A DNA stretch of 64,000 bases from Sphingobacterium humi (GTDB lineage Bacteria > Bacteroidota > Bacteroidia > Sphingobacteriales > Sphingobacteriaceae), in the NCBI RefSeq assembly GCF_009768885.1, contig NZ_WSQA01000002.1, positions 124,001 to 188,000 of the forward strand. Reading direction: 5' to 3'. Below, piece after piece: positions 16,852-26,383 of the stretch. Within the stretch, counting starts at the first letter, position 1; each line of letters begins with the position of its first letter. Under the pieces are notes generated by a model, which saw only the letters and a list, made by a program, of their open reading frames with translations, was not told where the DNA came from and did not search any database. The position numbers were made by a program, and so were the translations under genes.

Positions 16852-17818
16852 AGATTACTTTAATAATTAAGAAATAATGTAACCGGACTATAAAATCCAG
16901 TTTATGCAAAGCTGCCCACTGAATAAATTTTATTCGTCTATTTGTTGTTGGATTACTTTCAATAAATGGATTTGATTCTGTATATAGAGACCTCCAAAAA
17001 TCAAATGAAGTCTTATTATTACCTATAAGAAGGGGTAATTTGACATTTAATTTAAAATAATTTGATTCATTATTGAACTTATCTCCATACCGTCTTTCTA
17101 AAAAGTTTATAGTTTCTTGGGCATTAAAATCAATTTGTTTAAATCGCTCCAAAGACACCTGTTTAGTATAGGCATTTGGATTAATTTGTAAATAATGATA
17201 AAAAGCTTTCGGCAAATAGCTGACGACTTTAGCATATGCAAATAATTTTATCATCGTCATATCCTCCCCCATTGCCTTTCCAACAGGAAACACCACTGCA
17301 CCTTCTCTATATAAATCTCTTTTTACTAATTTATTCCAAACATTAAATCGCATTCCACCTTGTAGCATCGCTTTAATACAATCTTCTCCATTAGTATGAG
17401 CTTCTTGTTTCATGTAGCGTTCGTTTTGGGCAAATGTCAAATACCAATCTGAATAAACGATATCTGCCTTCTTGCTAACTGCATGGTTTACCATTTGTTC
17501 TACCATGTCTATTTCAACCCAATCATCACTATCTACATGTATAATATATTCACCTTTTGCAACTTTCAATCCTGTATTTCGTGCCGCTGGCAAACCTTGG
17601 TTTTTCGGATGACTAATAATTTCTACCTGCGTTTTTCTACGCGGATATTTATCCAAAGTTGCTTTGGCAATGTCCATACTACCATCCTTGCTTGCGTCAT
17701 CAACAAGCAGATATTCAATATTTTGATAGGTCTGCTCAAACAAAGAAACTAAGCATCGCTGAATAAATCGTTCAACGCCAAAGACTGGAATGATGATGGA
17801 AACCAAAGGAGTATTCAT
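16832..17818 (-). CDS. Glycosyltransferase family 2
   Basis: 328 residues. VSIIIPVFGVERFIQRCLVS, LLVDDASKDGS and HVDSDDWVE mark the GT-A fold with the DxD motif. The carboxy part (YLPKAFYHYLQ, TESNPF) is related to the GT2 proteins at 17834 and 19751, pointing to gene duplication within the locus. Inverting transferase acting on the lipid-linked repeat unit; donor unknown. Confidence 0.93.
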   Translation of the reverse strand: MNTPLVSIIIPVFGVERFIQRCLVSLFEQTYQNIEYLLVDDASKDGSMDIAKATLDKYPRRKTQVEIISHPKNQGLPAARNTGLKVAKGEYIIHVDSDDWVEIDMVEQMVNHAVSKKADIVYSDWYLTFAQNERYMKQEAHTNGEDCIKAMLQGGMRFNVWNKLVKRDLYREGAVVFPVGKAMGEDMTMIKLFAYAKVVSYLPKAFYHYLQINPNAYTKQVSLERFKQIDFNAQETINFLERRYGDKFNNESNYFKLNVKLPLLIGNNKTSFDFWRSLYTESNPFIESNPTTNRRIKFIQWAALHKLDFIVRLHYFLIIKVIYGIIYK

Positions 17819-17833
17819 GAACTAATTAGGTGA

Positions 17834-18811
17834 TTAGGATGAAAAAAAGTTTTTAATCTTTTTAGTAAGTATCCAAGTATTAATAAATATATAATTATTA
17901 TGATTAATTGCTTGCCCTAATAAACGCGAATACTGCGGCAAACTTTTTTGTTTCATTACAAATTCATTGGATTCAGGAAAAATTTCCTTCCATTTTCTAT
18001 AATCAGATTTCTTGGTTGAAAATAAAAGACTCTTTTTCGAGGATAACATCAATTGAGCTAATATCTCGGCAGCATTAAAGTTTTCTTTTGATTTTAGAAA
18101 GTCTAAAATACTTTGTGTATTTACAAATATGGAAGCTAATTTATCAGGAGATTTGCTAGAAACCTGGGAATCTGCATTATACTGAACATAATGATAATAA
18201 GCTTTTGGCAAATAACTAACCTTTTTTGCCCAATAAAATAATTGAACATTCACAAGCATATCTTCCCAGATATTATAACCAGCAGGAAATCGAATATTAT
18301 GCGCCTTAAAAAGTCGCATCGCATATAATTTATTCCATAATCCTGCATGCATTTGTTCAGAAATCATCGCTTTAATACATTGTTCAGAAGTCGGTAGAAC
18401 ATCTTCTTTTTGAATCAATTCCTGGTCAACATAGGAGAGAAAAAAATCAGACCAAACGATATCAGCATTTTGACTATTAAGATGATCAAACAAATCCTCT
18501 AAAGCATTTTTCTCCATCCAATCGTCTGCATCACAAAACGTAACATAGTCACCATTAGCCTTATCTAAGCCTATATTCCGAGATTCTGAGGATCCTTTAT
18601 TACATTCATTTTTTATGATTAATATTTCTTTCCTCTCCGGGTATTCTTTTATAGCTTCTTCTAAAATTTGTATGCTATTATCCCCTCCAAGATCATCAAT
18701 GAAAATATACTCTATATTACTGTAGGATTGCTGCATTAAGGAATGCACACATCGCGCTATATACTTCTCAGCTTTATAGACAGGAACAATTATAGAGATC
18801 AATTGATTCAT
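17834..18811 (-). CDS. Glycosyltransferase family 2
   Basis: 325 residues. ISIIVPVYKAEKYIARCVHS, FIDDLGGDNS and FCDADDWME are the GT-A signatures. The end (WKEIFPESNEF, LPQYSRLLGQAINHN) closely matches the protein at 19751 (WREVFPESNAF, LPKHYKIIGNQILNN), so the two are recent paralogs. It overlaps the GT8 gene by 4 bp. Confidence 0.93.
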   Translation of the reverse strand: MNQLISIIVPVYKAEKYIARCVHSLMQQSYSNIEYIFIDDLGGDNSIQILEEAIKEYPERKEILIIKNECNKGSSESRNIGLDKANGDYVTFCDADDWMEKNALEDLFDHLNSQNADIVWSDFFLSYVDQELIQKEDVLPTSEQCIKAMISEQMHAGLWNKLYAMRLFKAHNIRFPAGYNIWEDMLVNVQLFYWAKKVSYLPKAYYHYVQYNADSQVSSKSPDKLASIFVNTQSILDFLKSKENFNAAEILAQLMLSSKKSLLFSTKKSDYRKWKEIFPESNEFVMKQKSLPQYSRLLGQAINHNNYIFINTWILTKKIKNFFSS

Positions 18812-19743
18812 CCTTTGCCCCTCTTTCTTGGAAAAAAATACCTTACTAAAACTTTTACCCGTTTCATCAAAGATAATTCATCAAGTTCGTTAAACTTGCT
18901 GGCATAAAATTGATAATAGTATTGCGCATTAAAATAGGGTGATTTTCGATAATATTCCCACCAAATATCAAAGTTTAAGCACCAAGAGTTCCATGGCTTT
19001 GGACCATTATAATGGATTATACCGTATTTTAAAGCATAAGCAGTCTCTTCTTTGGAATAATAGGTTTGCTTAGGATCTTGGAGGATTTTTGAGGTAGTCC
19101 CTACGACACAAAATGAAGGCGGTAAATATTTTACTCGCCCCTTGCAAGCAATATTTAAAACATCCATATCTTGGTATTTCCAGTTCTCCTTCGCCAGGTC
19201 TTTAAATTTTTGTACCAACCCATCCTCACGAAGTTTTTTAGAATTCAAGATGATGTTTCCCGCAGCGATATACTCTTTAGAGGTCATTCCAATTACCTTT
19301 TGCAAGTATTCTTCTGTATCTGAAAATGGAGTCGATACACCAGCAACATAGTAATCCTCCATAGCTGTATTCAAGAAAATATCAGCTAAATCCGATCTGA
19401 AAATAATATCGACATCATGATACATAATAGTATCATATTGAGGAATAACATCCGGAATCAATAAACGATAATAAGTAGCTTGCGTAATGCCTCTAATTTG
19501 AAATGCGTCCTTAAAAGTTTCGCCTACATTTACATAAGAGATTTCAAAATTAGAATAAAACTCATGGAGTTTTTCTAATTCACCAAGCTTGGGAAATTTA
19601 GCTTGGTCATCATGTAAAATGAAAATAGAATAATAAGTGCTTGCTTTGGCATGAAAAAGTAAAGAAGAAATACAAACTCCTGCCTGCATCACTAAATTAT
19701 CGTCAAAGCTAAATACAATAGGTATGATATGCTGCTTTTCCAT
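18808..19743 (-). CDS. Glycosyltransferase family 8
   Basis: 311 residues. IVFSFDDNLVMQAGVCISSL at the amino end, TYYRLLIPDVIPQYDTIMY, the metal-binding DVD in YHDVDIIFRSD, AGNIILNSKK, and HYNGPKPW near the end are all GT8 (LgtC/WaaJ-like) landmarks. A retaining galactosyl- or glucosyltransferase is usual for the family. It is the only GT8 in the locus. Confidence 0.93.
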   Translation of the reverse strand: MEKQHIIPIVFSFDDNLVMQAGVCISSLLFHAKASTYYSIFILHDDQAKFPKLGELEKLHEFYSNFEISYVNVGETFKDAFQIRGITQATYYRLLIPDVIPQYDTIMYHDVDIIFRSDLADIFLNTAMEDYYVAGVSTPFSDTEEYLQKVIGMTSKEYIAAGNIILNSKKLREDGLVQKFKDLAKENWKYQDMDVLNIACKGRVKYLPPSFCVVGTTSKILQDPKQTYYSKEETAYALKYGIIHYNGPKPWNSWCLNFDIWWEYYRKSPYFNAQYYYQFYASKFNELDELSLMKRVKVLVRYFFPRKRGKG

Positions 19744-19750
19744 ATTAATA

Positions 19751-20743
19751 TTATTTCCCTAAAACTTTTTTTAAGAACAACCAACCCCTAGGAATCAAAA
19801 ACTTGTTATTTAGAATCTGATTACCGATAATTTTATAATGTTTCGGCAAATCACTTTCATCAAGGAAGGCATTACTCTCCGGAAATACTTCTCTCCATTT
19901 TAAAAAAGCACTCAATTCTTTTCCTCTAACCAGCAAGTTCTGCTTTGCTATTAACTTTAACTTCATGATGTTGCTTTCTACACCTTGGAAGTTTTTTGAT
20001 TTTAAAAAAGATTCTATACCCTTTATATTTTCAAACCATTGAAGATTGACTTTTACTTGCTGATTATTAGATATACTTATAGAAGTATCACTAAATTGTG
20101 TATAGAAATATAATCCCTTGCCAACGTATTTTACGGTCTTTGCATAATAGAATAAGGATATACAAACCCTAAGGTCTTCAGACATATTTAAACCATCGGG
20201 GAACCTGATTTGATTCTCTAGAAATAAGGAGCGTTTGACTAATTTAGTACACATGCCACCAAATAAAGCTCCAGACAAAAGATCAGAAATACATGTGAGA
20301 GGATCTTCCGCTATCTTTTGGCTGATATAATCTTCTCGATCTGCATATACATTTACATAGTCACACCAAACGATATCCGCATTGGCAGTCTCCGCGGCTT
20401 GAAACATATCTTCCAACATAGTAGGTGCAATAAAATCGTCCGGATCTACTGCTGCTAAATATAATCCTTCAGCATTGTCAAGCCCTTTATTACGAGTACT
20501 TGCAACACCTAAATTACTTTTATTAAGTATGACTTTGGTTGAAATTTCCGTATTAGCTAGGTCACTTAAAACTTTTTTTAGTTTCGAGACAGTACCATCT
20601 GCACTACAATCATCAATAAATATAATTTCAAAATTAGTTAAGGTTTGTGCAAATAAACTCTCCACGCATTTTGTCAAATACGCCTGCGCATTGTACATTG
20701 GTACAATTACACTTACCTTATATTTATCTAATATTATTGACAT
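19751..20743 (-). CDS. Glycosyltransferase family 2
   Basis: 330 residues with VSVIVPMYNAQAYLTKCVES, FIDDCSADGT and AAVDPDDFI of the GT-A fold. Close paralog of the protein at 17834 (shared WREVFPESNAF-type and LPKHYKIIGNQ-type segments). Expected to add one sugar of the repeat unit. Confidence 0.93.
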   Translation of the reverse strand: MSIILDKYKVSVIVPMYNAQAYLTKCVESLFAQTLTNFEIIFIDDCSADGTVSKLKKVLSDLANTEISTKVILNKSNLGVASTRNKGLDNAEGLYLAAVDPDDFIAPTMLEDMFQAAETANADIVWCDYVNVYADREDYISQKIAEDPLTCISDLLSGALFGGMCTKLVKRSLFLENQIRFPDGLNMSEDLRVCISLFYYAKTVKYVGKGLYFYTQFSDTSISISNNQQVKVNLQWFENIKGIESFLKSKNFQGVESNIMKLKLIAKQNLLVRGKELSAFLKWREVFPESNAFLDESDLPKHYKIIGNQILNNKFLIPRGWLFLKKVLGK

Positions 20744-20766
20744 TATATAAATTTATCTCCAACTAT

Positions 20767-21918
20767 TTAGCTTTCAAATAAGTTACTACGGAGGAATGCT
20801 AAGGATTTTTCGCGCTCTTCTTGAAGGACATTATTGATTTTATCATAATCAATAGCCTCTTTTAATAGGTCAAGATTCAACTTTTTGTAATCTACTAGCA
20901 AACGATGCTCTAAACCAAACTTCTTCAGTAAAGAATAAAATCTCGACGCCCCTCTTTCTTCATTTACTATCGAAAGAAATGGTTTATTAAAGATAATTGA
21001 AAAGACTGTACCGTGGAAGGAATCGGTCACAACAAATGAAGCTTCAGCAAAGGACTTTAACCAACTTTCTAAGGAAGGGTATTTATAGTCTTCTATATTT
21101 TCAAAATCATAAACAGGACCATTTTCTATCGCTTTTTTAGGTTGTGTAGTAAATAGTTCCGTTCCCAAAAAATTGGCAATTTCTTTTAATACAGCTTGTT
21201 TTTCTGGATCTCTATCAAGAACATAATTAAATACGGAAGGCTTATTAGTAATTTCCTGGTTAATTAGTTCTAAATAATGCGATTTAGTCAATAGCATCGT
21301 CGGATCCAATACCCACTGCGCATCACAATCTAAGTATTCTTTACATAACTTGACTGCGGATTCCTCGCGAACAGAGATCGCTTTAAACGTTTGAACAAGT
21401 TGTTTACAACGGATTGTTTGTTCTTCGGAAAACTCCCATTGATCTGTTCCAAATGAGGTAGCATAAGTAAGTTTTACTGGTTTAGCATCATTTGATACAA
21501 AATCTAAGAAATAGTTATAGATATTGGGTGAATATTTTGGCCTCCAAGTTTGATCACTCCCTACGATTATTGCATCAAAATTATGTTGCGAAAAATAGGT
21601 TTGCATTTCTGCAGTATTATATATGCTTTTTGACTTATTAATATAGGTTTTAATAAATCTGAAGTTCTCTGCAAATATGAGATCAGCCTCCTTAGAAGAA
21701 AAGATTTTCTTTTTATTCCCTTTCACTAATCCAATCAAGTTATTTTTAACTCGAGCAAGAAATTTTCGAAAATCAGAGGCGTCTTTAAAATATTCACGAG
21801 AAATCGTTTCTGGTTCATACCCTAAGGTCAATAAAGCTTGTTGGAGTGCATAATTTTGAATTATCCCCCCATAATTCCCTTTTAAGGGTTGAGTTAATAT
21901 AGCAACCTTTTTATTCAT
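20767..21918 (-). CDS. Polysaccharide pyruvyl transferase family protein
   Basis: 383 residues. KVAILTQPLKGNYGGIIQNY and ALQQALLTLGY at the start, GSDQTWRPKYSP, SVREESAVKLC and DSFHGTVFSIIFNKPF are the characteristic segments of the CsaB/WcaK-type family, which adds pyruvate ketals (from PEP) to sugars. Some members act as glycosyltransferases, so the reaction is probable rather than certain. It lies 2 bp after the nitroreductase gene; this pairing recurs in exopolysaccharide loci. Confidence 0.9.
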   Translation of the reverse strand: MNKKVAILTQPLKGNYGGIIQNYALQQALLTLGYEPETISREYFKDASDFRKFLARVKNNLIGLVKGNKKKIFSSKEADLIFAENFRFIKTYINKSKSIYNTAEMQTYFSQHNFDAIIVGSDQTWRPKYSPNIYNYFLDFVSNDAKPVKLTYATSFGTDQWEFSEEQTIRCKQLVQTFKAISVREESAVKLCKEYLDCDAQWVLDPTMLLTKSHYLELINQEITNKPSVFNYVLDRDPEKQAVLKEIANFLGTELFTTQPKKAIENGPVYDFENIEDYKYPSLESWLKSFAEASFVVTDSFHGTVFSIIFNKPFLSIVNEERGASRFYSLLKKFGLEHRLLVDYKKLNLDLLKEAIDYDKINNVLQEEREKSLAFLRSNLFES

Positions 21919-21920
21919 AG

Positions 21921-22940
21921 TTAGGTGATGAATTCTAAGTTTTCATGACTAGGCCTTCTTAGTGACAAAGTTGTTTTAAATTCATCCACAGCATATCCAA
22001 TTGGAACCAGACAAATTATTTTTTCAGACCTCGGTAATGCAATGACTTGATATATCTCTTCTTCTTGTTTAATAGTTTTGGCCCAATTAGCTGGACAATT
22101 CGCAACTTTATAATAATGAAGAGCATAAAGTAGGTTTAATAAATATAGCCCTCCATCAATGTATAATTGATTTCGTTCACCAGGTGTATAATAATAATGT
22201 CGATCATTGGTTAAAATTATTAGCTGATTAACATTTTCTGTATACCCAGTAAATCCATCTTGAATCTTCAGAATTTGATCAATCTTATTTTTATCCTCCA
22301 CAACATACACATTGCTCGCTTGACGGTTACAAACAGAAGGTGCATTATTTGCTAGAGTAATTACTTTTTCTAAAATTTCTCGAGGTACTTTCTCTCCGGT
22401 AAAATTCCGAACACTCTTTCTTGAGCTTGAGAATTGCTCGAAATTACTTTGGTTATCTTTATAAAATTGGTCTATTGTCCAATCAATTGTGCCTGAGAAA
22501 GCTGCATTGTAATAATTACCTAAAATTGTTTTGTACAATTCGTACTGCGCTTTGCTGAAAATACCACTGATGTCATAACCATTAGCTTGTTGTAACTCAT
22601 AATATTTACACATTACCTCATACCCAACCCTTATTTGCGAACGTCCTATATGTTTTATGACTTCCTCATCGGTTAATAACTGATGAAGATTATTAATCCT
22701 ATATTGTCCATAAGCTCTTTTCATCTTATTAAATAACATTCCTTTTTCTAAGGAATGATAATTTAAAATTAAATTCGCCTCTTTATTTTTTAAGCCTCCC
22801 TCATTATATGCCGTCGCATGCCGATGAAATAACTGAGCATCTTGTTGAAAGTTCTTAAATAAATATCTTTTTTTTATCCAGCCTTCAACAGTAGGATTAG
22901 ACAAAACTGGTTTTAATAGAGTTCGAATAGCTTCTTTCAT
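21921..22940 (-). CDS. Nitroreductase-family flavoprotein with N-terminal extension
   Basis: 339 residues. The carboxy 190 residues are a nitroreductase fold: SSRKSVRNFTGEKVPREILE, NNAPSVCNRQASNVYVV (FMN binding), YIDGGLYLLNLLYALHYY and IICLVPIGY. The first 140 residues are an extra helical part (NLILNYHSLEKGMLFNKMK) absent from ordinary 180-220 residue nitroreductases. It stands between a GT2 and the pyruvyl transferase, so an oxidoreductase role in modifying the polysaccharide or a precursor is plausible, but no reaction is established for this type. Confidence 0.85.
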   Translation of the reverse strand: MKEAIRTLLKPVLSNPTVEGWIKKRYLFKNFQQDAQLFHRHATAYNEGGLKNKEANLILNYHSLEKGMLFNKMKRAYGQYRINNLHQLLTDEEVIKHIGRSQIRVGYEVMCKYYELQQANGYDISGIFSKAQYELYKTILGNYYNAAFSGTIDWTIDQFYKDNQSNFEQFSSSRKSVRNFTGEKVPREILEKVITLANNAPSVCNRQASNVYVVEDKNKIDQILKIQDGFTGYTENVNQLIILTNDRHYYYTPGERNQLYIDGGLYLLNLLYALHYYKVANCPANWAKTIKQEEEIYQVIALPRSEKIICLVPIGYAVDEFKTTLSLRRPSHENLEFIT

Positions 22941-22952
22941 TGTAGGCTAAAT

Positions 22953-23900
22953 TTAAATATGATCCCCTTGTTGGGTTGTTTTCATTTGCTTGATGATTCC
23001 AGATAAAAAAATTCTGTAAGCAGCAGCAGAAAGGGTTAAGCGACTCAAGATAATTTTTACGCCTTTAAATAGTTCATTATGCTCCATATATAATCGCAAT
23101 TTAGAAAGTTCCATTTTTCTTTTTAACGTATAGAGCACTTTCGAATTTACATTGAGCTTATAATGTGAAATAATTTGAAGTTTTAATAAATAGATATCAG
23201 ATAGTCTTTTAACTGCATCGATCAAACTTTTTTTAGCATGAGAATGTGAGTTAGCTCTTACTAGATAGTTCACTAATGGAATCTCAATTGTTTTCATTTT
23301 CCCGGAATAAAATAGCGGAATATAAAACTGAAAGTTTTGTCCAACTTTACTAGGTAAAATCTTATTATCAAGAACCTCTACAATCACGTTTGATTTGAAG
23401 AAATAACAAATGGGTGAAAACCAAAAATTATTTTCTAATAAGCAATCATTTAGAATCTCTTTATCTGAATACGTTGGAATAATAAACTCAAGAATGGCTC
23501 CCTTATCATCTACATGATTTGGAAAACACCGAACCATATCATAATCTCCACGCTCAATCTCAGTGACAAATGTAGAAATAGCACTTTCCGTATTATAATA
23601 ATCATCACTATCCGGCCAAGTCAAATAATCACCTTTATAATGCTTTAATCCCAAATTTATTGCGGAAGCCTGACCATTATTTTCCTGATAAAAGTACTGT
23701 AATCTAAACCCTTTTTCCTCAAACTTGATGAAATAAGCATGATCTATCAGATAGTCCTTAAGGTTATCTTTAGAACCGTCATCAACTAAAATTACTTCAA
23801 TATTTGGGTAATCTTGCTGTAAGATGGAGTTTAATAGTTTGTGAAGATACTCGGTACTATTAAAACAAGGAGAAATTATGGAAACTAATTTTACCGCCAT
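22953..23900 (-). CDS. Glycosyltransferase family 2
   Basis: 315 residues. VSIISPCFNSTEYLHKLLNS, LVDDGSKDN and WPDSDDYYN show the GT-A fold and DxD motif. Its carboxy part is unlike the three paralogous GT2s of the locus and ends with a basic helical region (IFLSGIIKQMK). Its start overlaps the flippase gene by 10 bp. Acts on the repeat unit; donor unknown. Confidence 0.92.
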   Translation of the reverse strand: MAVKLVSIISPCFNSTEYLHKLLNSILQQDYPNIEVILVDDGSKDNLKDYLIDHAYFIKFEEKGFRLQYFYQENNGQASAINLGLKHYKGDYLTWPDSDDYYNTESAISTFVTEIERGDYDMVRCFPNHVDDKGAILEFIIPTYSDKEILNDCLLENNFWFSPICYFFKSNVIVEVLDNKILPSKVGQNFQFYIPLFYSGKMKTIEIPLVNYLVRANSHSHAKKSLIDAVKRLSDIYLLKLQIISHYKLNVNSKVLYTLKRKMELSKLRLYMEHNELFKGVKIILSRLTLSAAAYRIFLSGIIKQMKTTQQGDHI

Positions 23901-25408
23901 AACTTTCCTACATAGTTAATACACTTTGCTTTGATTCCGGCATCTAAAATAAAATACCAAGAGAATAGCCCCATCAACAAGCTAGACAAAATGCAGGTAA
24001 TAAAAAAGGACAAATACTCATTTGCAAATTTCCCCTTTACGAATAGTAAGAGTACATAGGTCATAATGGAAAGAAGCAAAACAGGAAATACCGCCTTTTG
24101 ATAAAAGCGAAGAATTTGAAAAGACTTAATTTCCATTTTTAAATAAATGGCATTTAAAAACCCTCCAGTTAGGACAAAAATAACATTCAAAATATAGGGG
24201 AATTCTGCTGATGCTTGCTGTTTATAAGCATAATAAGATATAGGAAGTACCAAAAAATATAAAGTACCATTGATTAGGCTGGAATTCTTAACCTTACCAG
24301 TCGCATGGATCCCCATAATAAGACATTGGGAAACATTCGCTCCCAAAACAAAGAGCAAAAACCATTGAACAAAGGAACTTGCATGGTCAGGCAAAATTCC
24401 TAACCAAAATTTCAATACAAAATCTATTTCTACAAGAAGCGGAACAATTACAAATGCTAATAATAGGGTCGTATATTTTGTCGTTTTATGAATAATATTC
24501 ATCATATCCGGAATATTCCCTGCAGCATAATGCTTTACCACCTGAGGTTTAGATGCAAATAGAATATTTGATGAAAATTGGTTGACAATATTCTGAACCT
24601 GGGTGGCAATTCCTATTGCAGCATTCACGACCACACCAAAGAACATATTTTGCAAAATTGCAACGCCTGAGGTTCGCGCAGTAACGGCCATATTTCCGTA
24701 TACATCCCACGAGGAATAAGCGAATAAACTTCTTAGTTCTGATCCAAATCTAGGCTTAAATGAAACGACTTGAAATCTCGATTTTGCATAATAGATGTAA
24801 AATACGCCAATACTAAAATTTACTAATAAGGTTAAAAAAGTGTATAACACCAAATTACTCACGGGAAATGGGCCTAAGAATAGTGCGAGAACCAATAATA
24901 AGTTTAATATGGAATTTACTACACTCACCATAGCATAAACCCCCATTTTTTCATAGGCAATAACCAATGCATTAAATGGCGTAAATAATATCGAGAAAAA
25001 TAAATTGATTATTGAAATATGAAAAATGGTGAGCGCGTCATTTATTTTGTCTGCCGGAATGACTAATTTATTATTAAACCACCAAAGCCCAAAAGTTTCA
25101 CAAAGAAGGACTAAAACTATTCCTATGATTAGGCTCGATGCTAAGCACAAAGAAAAAGTCTTATTTGTTTTTTCATAATCATTAAGTCCTATACTAAACG
25201 AAAGAAATCGGGCATTTGCAGAAATAATAGTATTTGAAATAAAGGAAAAGGATGCAATTACACCTGCAACTAAATTATAAATCCCATAGTCTTCTACCCC
25301 CAACAATTGAAGAATAGCCCGGGAAGTATAAAAACTAATCCCGATGGTAATCAGCATTCTTAGGTACAGAAAAAAACTATTTTTAGCTATAGAATTGCTT
25401 TCTCCCAT
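23891..25408 (-). CDS. Wzx-like repeat-unit flippase
   Basis: 505 residues, about 12-14 membrane helices. It starts IAKNSFFLYLRMLITIGISF and has YTSRAILQLLGVEDYGIYNL, typical of Wzx/RfbX polysaccharide transporters of the MOP superfamily. It would move the undecaprenyl-linked repeat unit to the periplasmic side. It is followed, with overlap, by a GT2 gene. Confidence 0.92.
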   Translation of the reverse strand: MGESNSIAKNSFFLYLRMLITIGISFYTSRAILQLLGVEDYGIYNLVAGVIASFSFISNTIISANARFLSFSIGLNDYEKTNKTFSLCLASSLIIGIVLVLLCETFGLWWFNNKLVIPADKINDALTIFHISIINLFFSILFTPFNALVIAYEKMGVYAMVSVVNSILNLLLVLALFLGPFPVSNLVLYTFLTLLVNFSIGVFYIYYAKSRFQVVSFKPRFGSELRSLFAYSSWDVYGNMAVTARTSGVAILQNMFFGVVVNAAIGIATQVQNIVNQFSSNILFASKPQVVKHYAAGNIPDMMNIIHKTTKYTTLLLAFVIVPLLVEIDFVLKFWLGILPDHASSFVQWFLLFVLGANVSQCLIMGIHATGKVKNSSLINGTLYFLVLPISYYAYKQQASAEFPYILNVIFVLTGGFLNAIYLKMEIKSFQILRFYQKAVFPVLLLSIMTYVLLLFVKGKFANEYLSFFITCILSSLLMGLFSWYFILDAGIKAKCINYVGKLWR

Positions 25409-25416
25409 CTAATAAA

Positions 25417-26376
25417 TTACTTTCCAAACTCTTCTTTTAACATCCTTCTTAACCCCTCTTCCATACTATAAGGCGGAATGAAACCAGAAGACATTGCTTT
25501 GGTAGAATCGTATTTAGTAACAGCACAAAATTTCTTAACTCGAACAGAACTAATATTCAGCTTTTTTCTCGTTAAAAAAGCCAGCACATCAAAACCATAG
25601 CCTCCAAAAAGTCCTAACCAATAAGGAATCTTGGTTGTTGGGATTTTTTTACCTAATATCTCTCCTGTATGAAAAACAAGATCATTGGTGGTAAAATCAG
25701 GTTTATCAACATAATTATAAATATGATAGCCAGCAGTCTTTTCTACTAATAGAAATTCAATAAAGGCAATGATATTTCCGATATAAGACATGGATTTTTG
25801 GTTATTTCCTGCCCCAATCATCATAAATTTACCTGTTGCAATTTGGTTAAGCAAATTGAATACATTTCCTCGATTGCCTTCTCCAAAAATAACGGTAGGA
25901 CGTACGATATTAATATTCCAATCAGCATGCGAATTGCGCCAATTATCTAATACTTGTTCAGCCTTCCACTTACTTATGCCATAATGATTAAAAGGATCCT
26001 TTTCCGACTGCTCGTCGGGATTATCTTTATCTAACCCATAAACAGCAACAGAACTTGTAAATATTAACCTTTTAACCCCATTATATTCCATTGCTTCCAA
26101 CGTATTTTTCATTCCTTGTACATTTACATCGTAGTACAAGGAGGTAGGAGTAACATCGTCTCGGTGTTCAGCTGCCAATAATATGACTACATCTGCACCC
26201 GCCAATTCACGTTTTAAAGCCTCAGAATCTAACACATTAGCGATGTTCGTTATTTGAGGGTGGGCAATACTACGCTGTTTATCAATGTTTTTTATGGAAA
26301 AGTTAGGTGATTGAGAAAGCAAGCTGATTAATTTGGTCCCAACAAAACCGGAACCACCAATTATTGTGATATTCAT
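25417..26376 (-). CDS. NAD-dependent sugar epimerase/dehydratase
   Basis: 319 residues of the extended short-chain dehydrogenase family. NAD-binding GGSGFVGTKL (8-17), TSSVAVYG and catalytic YGISK are present. Such proteins beside a WecA-like transferase often convert UDP-HexNAc sugars, and some act as 4-ketoreductases or epimerases. The precise nucleotide sugar cannot be read. It lies 7 bp after the WecA-like gene and probably supplies or edits the first sugar. Confidence 0.88.
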   Translation of the reverse strand: MNITIIGGSGFVGTKLISLLSQSPNFSIKNIDKQRSIAHPQITNIANVLDSEALKRELAGADVVILLAAEHRDDVTPTSLYYDVNVQGMKNTLEAMEYNGVKRLIFTSSVAVYGLDKDNPDEQSEKDPFNHYGISKWKAEQVLDNWRNSHADWNINIVRPTVIFGEGNRGNVFNLLNQIATGKFMMIGAGNNQKSMSYIGNIIAFIEFLLVEKTAGYHIYNYVDKPDFTTNDLVFHTGEILGKKIPTTKIPYWLGLFGGYGFDVLAFLTRKKLNISSVRVKKFCAVTKYDSTKAMSSGFIPPYSMEEGLRRMLKEEFGK

Positions 26377-26383
26377 GAGTAGA

